Shown here: one piece after another, positions 31,189-36,603 of the stretch
Position numbering within the stretch: the stretch's first letter is position 1
How the letters are laid out: the number at the start of each line of letters is the position of its first letter
Assembly (NCBI GenBank): GCA_003169675.1
Contig: PNAT01000022.1
Span: forward strand, 1 to 36,603
Reading direction: 5' to 3'
DNA from: Acidimicrobiaceae bacterium
GTDB taxonomy: Bacteria; Actinomycetota; Acidimicrobiia; Acidimicrobiales; RAAP-2
DNA length: 36,603 nucleotides
The notes under the pieces: model-generated
What the model saw: only the letters and a program-made list of their open reading frames with translations
What the model was told of the DNA's origin: nothing
Databases searched by the model: none
Made by a program: the position numbers and the translations under genes

Positions 31189-32799
31189 ATGGCTGAGTTC
31201 ACTGAGGCTGACCTGACGGTCGTGATACCCACCCGTGAACGGTGGAACATCCTCAGTCGGACCCTGTCCAGTCTCTCTCATCAGAGCGTCTCTGGGTTCG
31301 AGACCATCATCGTGGTAGACGGCACCGACCAGGACCCGCCGACACTGGACGCAGGCCGTGTGCTGATCACGCCACGCGCTGGGCCGGCCGCAGCGCGCAA
31401 CTTCGGAGCCCGAGCAACCGAGAGGCCCCTCGTCATGTTCCTCGGTGACGACACGATCCCGGCCCCAGAGCTCGTCGAGCGCCATCTCGAGACCCACCGG
31501 CGCCATCCGGAGCGCGAAGCCGCCGCCGTCGGCTTCGTCGGTTGGCATCCTTCGGTCGCGCGCAACAAGATCAACAGATGGATGGATTGGTCGGATACCC
31601 AAAGCTGGTACTCGTCGCTGGCTCCGGAGGGCGAGCAAGAAGTCAGCCATTGGTATTTCTACAGCAGCAACCTTTCAATCAAACGTGACCTTTTCATTGA
31701 GTGTGACGGCTTCGACGAGGACTTCCCGTTCGCCGCGTTCGAGGACCTCGAATGCGGGCTGCGGCTCTCCGACTCGGGACTTCGCCTGTACTACGAACCG
31801 GCCGCGATCTGCCATCACCTCCACGACTATGACTGGCCCGCCCTCAAGAGCAGGTTCGCCTGCATGGCCCTGAGCGAGCGTCTGATGGTGGACATGCACC
31901 CGGAGCTAGAGGCGGGCTGTTTGGGTCGGATGAAGGCGTCGGCGCTCGGCCACGCCCTCCCCCTGGACGGTTTGATTGACATTGTGCCCCGCCATTGGAC
32001 GCGGCTTGATCGACTCATCCGCCAGCAGGCGGACCGCCGCTACCATCGTCGTCTCGCGCCCGTCTACTTGGAGGCTTGGGACCGGGCGGCTGAGCTGTGC
32101 GACCTCCGCCGCTACCTCGGCGAGCGCTACGACTCGGCTCGTCTCGTGTACGGCTCCAGGCACCCTGATGTAAAGACAAGCAGCGGGACCCAGCCCGAAG
32201 GCGAATGGTCAGACCAAGATCGTCTCTACGAACTCGCCCGCCAAGCGCTCGCGGGCAGGACCGACCACGCCCTCTCGCTCCTCCAGCGTCACCTCCTTCC
32301 GCTCTCGAGAGTCCTCGAGTACGGCTGTGGCATCGGGAGCGACGGGTTGCGCCTTGCGCAGGCCGGCTATTCGGTGCAGTTCGCCGACCACCCGGGCCCG
32401 CCCCTCACCTACCTCACATGGCGCTTGGGCGACCGTGGACTGCTTCTCCCCATTTACGAACTGGGCCTCGTCCAGCTGCCCGGCGACCTTGATGCTGCTT
32501 TGTGCCTCGACGCCGCGGGCCCCGGGCGCGACCCCGTGGCGATCCTGCATCAGCTTGAGCAGGTCGCGCCGATGGTGGCTCTCGGCCTCTTCGCCGAGGC
32601 ACCGGGACCGTCTCCTCGGACATCGGTCCCGGTCGAGCTCCTCGCCGCCGGGACCGGTCGAAGCCATCTCGTCGCGCGCTACGAGCTATCGGGAGGATCG
32701 CTCCTGCTCCTCTACGGCCAGAAACAGCCATGGCTCCCGACACCAGACGAATCCGCATCCGAGCACCGGCACGACGGAGTAGTGCGGAAGGGCAGATGA
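31189..32799 (+). CDS. GT2 glycosyltransferase fused to a methyltransferase-like domain
   Basis: A 536-residue two-domain protein. Residues about 5-290 are GT2: LTVVIPTRERWNILSRTL, then GPAAARNFGARATERPLVMFLGDDTIPAPE with the metal-binding GDD, and GFDEDFPFAAFEDLECGLRL on the acceptor side. After a basic linker, residues about 345-525 resemble a class I methyltransferase with motif I VLEYGCGIGSDGLRLAQAG (about 375-393) and motif II VQFADHPGPPLTYLTWRL. The rest of that fold is short and lacks a clear post-motif II acidic signature, so catalytic activity is uncertain. The fusion suggests sugar addition and methylation in one polypeptide, as in chain-terminating enzymes. Its stop overlaps the sulfotransferase start as ATGA. 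Confidence 0.82.
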   Translation: MAEFTEADLTVVIPTRERWNILSRTLSSLSHQSVSGFETIIVVDGTDQDPPTLDAGRVLITPRAGPAAARNFGARATERPLVMFLGDDTIPAPELVERHLETHRRHPEREAAAVGFVGWHPSVARNKINRWMDWSDTQSWYSSLAPEGEQEVSHWYFYSSNLSIKRDLFIECDGFDEDFPFAAFEDLECGLRLSDSGLRLYYEPAAICHHLHDYDWPALKSRFACMALSERLMVDMHPELEAGCLGRMKASALGHALPLDGLIDIVPRHWTRLDRLIRQQADRRYHRRLAPVYLEAWDRAAELCDLRRYLGERYDSARLVYGSRHPDVKTSSGTQPEGEWSDQDRLYELARQALAGRTDHALSLLQRHLLPLSRVLEYGCGIGSDGLRLAQAGYSVQFADHPGPPLTYLTWRLGDRGLLLPIYELGLVQLPGDLDAALCLDAAGPGRDPVAILHQLEQVAPMVALGLFAEAPGPSPRTSVPVELLAAGTGRSHLVARYELSGGSLLLLYGQKQPWLPTPDESASEHRHDGVVRKGR

Positions 32800-33752
32800 T
32801 GCCCGCCAGGCGAACACTCGGGCGGGTCCTCGCCTCTGGCCGATCGGTAGCCCTCGAGCGCAAGCTGGTGTGGGTGATGGGCTCGCCGCGCTCGGGGAGC
32901 ACCTGGCTGATGTACCTCCTTGAGGAGCTGCCTCGTGTCGCCGCTCTTCAAGAGCCGCTGATCGGCATGCACCTCGGCCTCTTCGCGGCCTACCTCGTCG
33001 AGAACGGGGAAGGGACTCTACCGGCTGGCGTACGGATGCGAGACCTGCGCGACGATGATCTCTACTTTTTCTCGGAGCGCCACGTGAGCGATTGGGGACC
33101 CCCGCTGCGCAAGCTCATCCTGAGGCGACTGGCGCCCCACGTCTCGCGTCATGCCCGGAATCTCGTCGTACAGGAGCCGAACGGCTCGGAGGGCGCCGAC
33201 CTGTTGATGAGGGTGCTCCCCCGCTCACACCTGCTGTTCCTCCTGAGAGACGGGCGTGACGTAGTCGACTCGGTCCTCGATGCCTACCGGCCGGGATCCT
33301 GGCTGGACGAAGCCTTTGGGGTGGCGCAGAACCTCGTTGGCCCGGCGCGGGACAAGTTGATCGAGCGCGAGGCTCAACGATGGGTTGCGCGCACCGAGAT
33401 CGTATGGCGCGCCTATGAGCAGCATCCGCCCGCTCGGAGGCTGCTCGTCCGCTACGAGGATCTCCTCGCGGACACGCCGAAGGAGCTTCTCTCGATCTAC
33501 TCCTGGCTCCGTCTGACGCCACCCGGGGACCTCGGGGCGCGTGTGGAGGCGCGTGCGTTCAGCACCCTCCCGGATACCGCAAGGGGACCAGGAAAATTCC
33601 ATCGAGCCGCGACCCCTGGGCTATGGCGCGAGAACCTCACCCCGGACGAGCAGGACCGCTGCGAGAAGGTCATGGGTCCGATGCTCAGGACAATGGGCTA
33701 CCAGTCTGTCCCTGAGCCGAGAGGACGTAGGCCACAGGCTCGCCCGGGGTGA
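32796..33752 (+). CDS. Sulfotransferase family protein
   Basis: A 318-residue PAPS-dependent sulfotransferase. The 5'-phosphosulfate-binding loop is GSPRSGSTWLMYLLEE (PRSGSTW at 31-37) and the 3'-phosphate-binding part is LLFLLRDGRDVVDSVLDAY (about 147-165). VRYEDLLADTPKELLSIYSWL is the usual C-terminal helix pair, and KFHRAATPGLWRENLTPDE ends the fold. It should transfer sulfate to a hydroxyl of the glycan or a glycolipid, predicting a sulfated surface polymer. Of two adjacent ATGs the first (32796) overlaps the preceding stop and follows GGAAGG. The last 68 nt overlap the end of the frameshifted methyltransferase on the other strand. Confidence 0.9.
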   Translation: MMPARRTLGRVLASGRSVALERKLVWVMGSPRSGSTWLMYLLEELPRVAALQEPLIGMHLGLFAAYLVENGEGTLPAGVRMRDLRDDDLYFFSERHVSDWGPPLRKLILRRLAPHVSRHARNLVVQEPNGSEGADLLMRVLPRSHLLFLLRDGRDVVDSVLDAYRPGSWLDEAFGVAQNLVGPARDKLIEREAQRWVARTEIVWRAYEQHPPARRLLVRYEDLLADTPKELLSIYSWLRLTPPGDLGARVEARAFSTLPDTARGPGKFHRAATPGLWRENLTPDEQDRCEKVMGPMLRTMGYQSVPEPRGRRPQARPG

Positions 33753-34477
33753 GCCGCCCTGACCGCCCCGGTGGGCGAGCTGCCCGCGGAGCGCGGCTCT
33801 CAGCTGATGTGGCATCACGAGACCTGGGCACCCACTGCGAAGACGGCAGAGGGGCTGCCGCTCGGTCATACACAACCAGCTCCGTGGGAATGAGACGGAT
33901 GGCCGTCAAACCGTGGCGCTCCGCCGCTTCGTCGACGGCCTGGACGACTCCGGGCCAGACGTAGTCGTCCCACACGACGGCCCCGAGCGGGACACCATCC
34001 GAGCGCATTCTCGGTGTCGAAGCTCGCGCAATCGTAGGAGTGGCCGGCGTCCACGAGGACCAGGTCCATCCGGCCGAAATAGCTACTGAACTTGTAGGTG
34101 CGGCTGTCCCCAAGAAGCTGGGTTATCTGCGGCGCGTACGGCGTGCCGTTGAAGCGGGCGCCGAGCCCGTCACCGCCTGCGGATTCATTGACCAGCGTCG
34201 CCCGCCCCCAGTCACCGCGGAGGTCCGGCGGGAGGTCAAGCGTGAAAATCTCCGCCCCAGGCACGGTTTGCGCCAACCAATGGGTCGTCGCCCCGTCGTA
34301 GGTACCGAACTCGAAGATTGTCCTTGGTTTGCGGATGCGAGTGATCGCCGCGAGGCAATAGAGCTCGAAAGGGTCCATGTTGGACACTCGGTACGTCATG
34401 TCGTCCATGGCGACCACCATGCCAATGGCGTCGGGGTACTGTTCGAGCAGGTTGCGCGGCGCACGGTTCGGCACCAC
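33685..34477 (-). pseudogene. Frameshifted class I SAM methyltransferase
   Basis: From GTG 34477 the frame encodes a good methyltransferase N-terminus: TIFEFGTYDGATTHWLAQT (motif I), AEIFTLDLPPDLRGDW (motif II), then LVLVDAGHSYDCASFDTENA. After that it degenerates into Arg-rich nonsense. The expected continuation, VVWDDYVWPGVVQAVDEAAERHGL then RLIPTELVVYDRA, lies in another frame that ends at 33685. The switch falls between about 33979 and 34008 and may involve more than one indel. Joined, the pieces match Methyltransf_24-type enzymes in length. Unless it is a sequencing error or is bypassed by ribosomal shifting, the enzyme is inactive. The start is a GTG. Confidence 0.72.
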
Positions 34478-34628
34478 GTCGTGACGCCGCCCGCGCCCGC
34501 ACGATCCGCTGAGCGGGAGTGTGACGAACGAGGGAGTTCAGAGCCCTTCGCCAAGCTGGGGTACCGGCTATAAGAGGTTCTCCTTGGATCGCCAGAGGGA
34601 CATGCCCTCAGACGCCGCGCCGCTATCG

Positions 34629-35690
34629 CTATAAGTACAGGGTTCTCCAGCGGACACATCCCACCATGCGGCCCACCATGTAGCCGGTCTCGTGGAGCCA
34701 GCGGGCGAGGTCGCCCTTGTCCCGGACCCTCAGCAACCCCTTTACCCGAACTGAGACGTCGAAGCGAAACGCCTGACGCGTGCGTGGAGGCATGCCGCGG
34801 CTGCGGTGGCGACGATAGAGAGCGACCTGGCCGGCGCCGTAGCGGACGGTCTGGCTGAAGAGGCCCCACAGGCTGTCCCGGAACCGGTAGCGCACCACGG
34901 CCTCGGGGACGAAGGCCATCGGAACTCCGGCCTGCTGGACACGCCAGCAGAAATCGACATCCTCGTCGAATGGGATATCGCTGCTGAATCCGCCCACCAA
35001 GTCGAACACCTCGCGGTGCACTCCGAGGGTGCACCCGAGACCGAAGGGGAGGTAGTCGAAGACGGTCAGGAGCCCTTCTTGTTGAAAGGGGTCGCGGGTG
35101 CGTGCCACCCACCCGGTGTTCAGGCCGACGTCGATCCTCGCCGCCACGAACGGGTGCACTCTCAGCGCCTCGACCATGGCCTGCACGTAGCCGGGTGCCA
35201 CTTCGTCGTCGGCGTCGAGGAAGCAGACGGACTGGCACCGTGCAGCGCGGGCCCCTTCGTTGCAGGCAAACGCCCTCCCGGGCTGGTCAGACGAGTCGAC
35301 CACCCGGATGTCGAGGCGGTCAGTGAAGCCGAGGGCAACATCGCGGGTCGCATCCGTGGAGCCGTTGTCGCTCACGACGACTTCCCAGCAGGCGTCGGAT
35401 TCCTGGACCGCAAGGGAGTCGAGCTGGGAGGGGAGCTGGCGCGCTGCGTCATGGCTTGGGATCACGATGCTGAGCTCAACCTGGGGATCATCCCCCGTCC
35501 TCAGGTCCCCGTCCCCCTGAGCTCGGTTATCCGCCGCGACCGTTGCGTTGTGCCGTCCCGCCGAGGCAAGGGCAGCCGCCAGGGCGAGCTTCACGATGGC
35601 TCTAATCGCGATCGCCCGCGCCACGGCAGGGTGTATGTGGGGGTGTCGCGTGGCGAAGTACCGGTACATCCCGAGGTTGGACTGGACCAT
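34629..35690 (-). CDS. Family 2 glycosyltransferase with extra N-terminal segment
   Basis: A 353-residue protein. The GT2 domain starts only at about residue 73 (ELSIVIPSHDAARQLPSQL), with VVVSDNGSTDAT, VCFLDADDEVAP (DxD) and FDEDVDFCWRVQ following; the C-terminus parallels the GT2 gene at 20682-21533. The first 45 residues (MYRYFATRHPHIHPAVARA, then a hydrophobic Ala/Leu stretch) look like the tail of a different, rhamnosyltransferase-like GT2. No ATG or GTG start exists between that segment and the GT2 domain. The ATG at 35690 follows a purine-rich AAGGGGGG, and an in-frame TAA lies just upstream. The gene therefore seems to be a fusion of a remnant and a complete transferase, next to an IS remnant that could have caused it. 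Confidence 0.83.
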   Translation of the reverse strand: MVQSNLGMYRYFATRHPHIHPAVARAIAIRAIVKLALAAALASAGRHNATVAADNRAQGDGDLRTGDDPQVELSIVIPSHDAARQLPSQLDSLAVQESDACWEVVVSDNGSTDATRDVALGFTDRLDIRVVDSSDQPGRAFACNEGARAARCQSVCFLDADDEVAPGYVQAMVEALRVHPFVAARIDVGLNTGWVARTRDPFQQEGLLTVFDYLPFGLGCTLGVHREVFDLVGGFSSDIPFDEDVDFCWRVQQAGVPMAFVPEAVVRYRFRDSLWGLFSQTVRYGAGQVALYRRHRSRGMPPRTRQAFRFDVSVRVKGLLRVRDKGDLARWLHETGYMVGRMVGCVRWRTLYL

Positions 35691-35735
35691 GCACCCCCCT
35701 TACGTTGACTGCGCGCCGAAACCAACGATCGGAGA

Positions 35736-36020
35736 TCGCTCGCTCAGTTTCGCGCACCACTTCGCCTGCTCTCGAACTACGTCACTTTTCACGTGGAGAG
35801 GACACTCGCGCCAATGCTGTTCAAATACGACGACCACGAGGGAGCCGAAACGGCCCGCACCAGCTTCGGCACCTTGTTGGGCGAACTGGCCACCATCGCG
35901 GCCAAACGGGGTCCAGCCCATCGAGGCTGATGTACCCGCCTTCACCGTCCTCACCACATCTGCCCCGATTCGGCAACGGGCTCCGGATTTGCTCGGCGTC
36001 TCACATCGTCTGGGCTACCT
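35736..36020 (+). mobile_element. Decayed C-terminal end of an IS1634-like transposase gene
   Basis: One plus frame reads APLRLLSNYVTFHVERTLAP, then MLFKYDDHEGAETARTS and FGTLLGELATIAA before a TGA at 35928-35930. The next frame continues as DVPAFTVLTTSAPIRQRAPD and LLGVSHRLGYL. Together these are the C-terminal signature of DDE transposases of the IS1634 type. The usual charged linker between the 'ARTS' and 'FGTLLGEL' blocks is missing (internal deletion) and a frameshift lies at about 35905-35912. The catalytic part is absent and I could not find terminal inverted repeats, so this is a fossil. The family name is from memory of the motif. Confidence 0.6.
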
Positions 36021-36119
36021 TTGGTCAGTACCTCCGCCTGTGGTTGAGACGAAAGACCAAGTCAAGGGCAGAATTGGCTGAAACGGCGGGGAGAACTTCG
36101 GACTAGGTTTCTCCGCATT

Positions 36120-36603
36120 GTGACAGTCATTGGTCCTACCCTGCTCATGGTTTCCATTTTGAGCCTTGGGGGAGCCGGGATACTTGTTGCTTCCCGGCTC
36201 ACGGAGTCCGGACTCGAGAAGATTCTGGTCGCGTCCGTGCTTGGGGTCGCCGCCGCAGTCGTGGAGAGTCTCGCCTTCGGTCTGGTTGGACTGGGGACCT
36301 CCCAAGTTGCGCTTCCATTGGCCGCGATCACGACCTGGGGCATCTGTCGGTGGCGACTACCCGCCACCAGACCATCGCTGTATCACCATTTCGTGATTTG
36401 GTGGACTGATCGCAGCATTTGGCAACGGATGGCCACTGGCGCCGCAACTGGCTCGGTGATGATCTACGCAGCGTGGATCCTGCGTTACCCGAGGCTTGGC
36501 TACGACGCCATTAGCTATCACCTCCCAGAGGTCATCAACTGGGTTCACTCCGGGCGAACAGGCAGCCCGGTCCCGGCTTGGACGGGATTTGTCACCAGCG
36601 CCT
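36120..36603 (+). CDS. Multi-pass membrane protein, probable glycosyltransferase (partial, runs off the window)
   Basis: An open frame without stop from GTG 36120 (or ATG 36147) to the window edge, 161 codons. It shows hydrophobic helices at about 3-25, 35-65 and 112-130, then the extracytoplasmic loop RYPRLGYDAISYHLPEVINW and HSGRTGSPVPAW. The 'D.i.YHLP....W...G' pattern after the second or third helix is typical of polyprenyl-phosphate-sugar-dependent membrane glycosyltransferases (ArnT/GT39/GT87-like), in which the loop Asp is catalytic. It would glycosylate glycan or protein on the outer face of the membrane. Codon use seems slightly less G+C-rich than in its neighbours. Family assignment is tentative because most of the protein is missing. 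Confidence 0.6.
   Translation, partial: MTVIGPTLLMVSILSLGGAGILVASRLTESGLEKILVASVLGVAAAVVESLAFGLVGLGTSQVALPLAAITTWGICRWRLPATRPSLYHHFVIWWTDRSIWQRMATGAATGSVMIYAAWILRYPRLGYDAISYHLPEVINWVHSGRTGSPVPAWTGFVTSA

Noticed and set aside
34396-35238. Minus-strand 280-codon frame overlapping the GT2 gene and the following intergenic region
   Set aside because: It is an Arg-rich out-of-frame shadow of the GT2; no conserved motif.
1-36603. CRISPR arrays, tRNA or rRNA genes
   Set aside because: No regularly spaced direct repeats and no recognisable tRNA or rRNA segments were seen on reading through; intergenic gaps are short.

Overview
The window is G+C-rich, tightly packed bacterial chromosome. GTG and TTG starts are frequent, genes in operons overlap by ATGA or GTGA, two genes have a TANNNT -10 box almost touching the start codon, and one surface protein ends in an LAxTG-type sorting signal. 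Together these point to an actinobacterium. The liv-type transporter with a Ser/Gly/Ala-rich lipoprotein, the amidohydrolase and the nitronate monooxygenase would suit an environmental Acidimicrobiia-like lineage, but that placement is inference. I saw no rRNA, tRNA or CRISPR array.

Layout. (1) 1-1447: a small accessory patch with a frameshifted HTH-protein remnant and a 'mobile mystery' A/B pair (XRE-type regulator plus Fic-domain protein) behind an AT-rich palindromic promoter. (2) 1491-8815, minus strand: one branched-chain-amino-acid-type ABC uptake operon. It holds a lipoprotein receptor, a fused LivH-LivM permease, LivG and LivF, followed by two translationally coupled genes for membrane or secreted proteins that the classical system lacks. 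(3) 8941-10212: an amidohydrolase with a leaderless-type start behind a perfect 28-bp palindrome that it shares with the divergent liv operon. (4) 10270-13583, minus: nitronate monooxygenase, nitroreductase and 14-TM-type MFS exporter, probably one operon behind a KstR/TetR-like inverted repeat. (5) 13698-16226: a divergent pair, an ABCB-type exporter and a low-molecular-weight protein tyrosine phosphatase. (6) 16251-18949, minus: a DUF4012 membrane protein and an LAxTG-anchored surface protein separated by a possibly structured leader. (7) 19044-36603: a large cell-surface polysaccharide locus.

The polysaccharide locus contains an ABC-2 permease and ATPase (Wzm/Wzt type, with the extra C-terminal Wzt domain), glycosyltransferases of the GT2, GT4, GT8 and GT14 types, several methyltransferases (TylF-like, CmcI-like, two generic), a hexapeptide acyltransferase, a sulfotransferase, a GT2-methyltransferase fusion and the start of a multi-pass membrane protein of glycosyltransferase type. 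The inferred product is an ABC-exported glycan decorated with O-methyl, acyl and sulfate groups. Methyl groups could serve as the chain-end mark read by the Wzt C-terminal domain. The phosphatase, DUF4012 protein and sorted surface protein next to it fit an envelope-assembly neighbourhood.

The polysaccharide locus is visibly rearranging. It holds a truncated duplicate GT2, an orphan GT4 C-terminus, a frameshifted methyltransferase, a GT2 whose N-terminus looks like the tail of another transferase, and a decayed IS1634-like transposase tail. The most intriguing small-scale signal is a perfect 17-bp inverted repeat inside the GT14 gene, which makes both DNA strands encode nearly the same conserved peptide.
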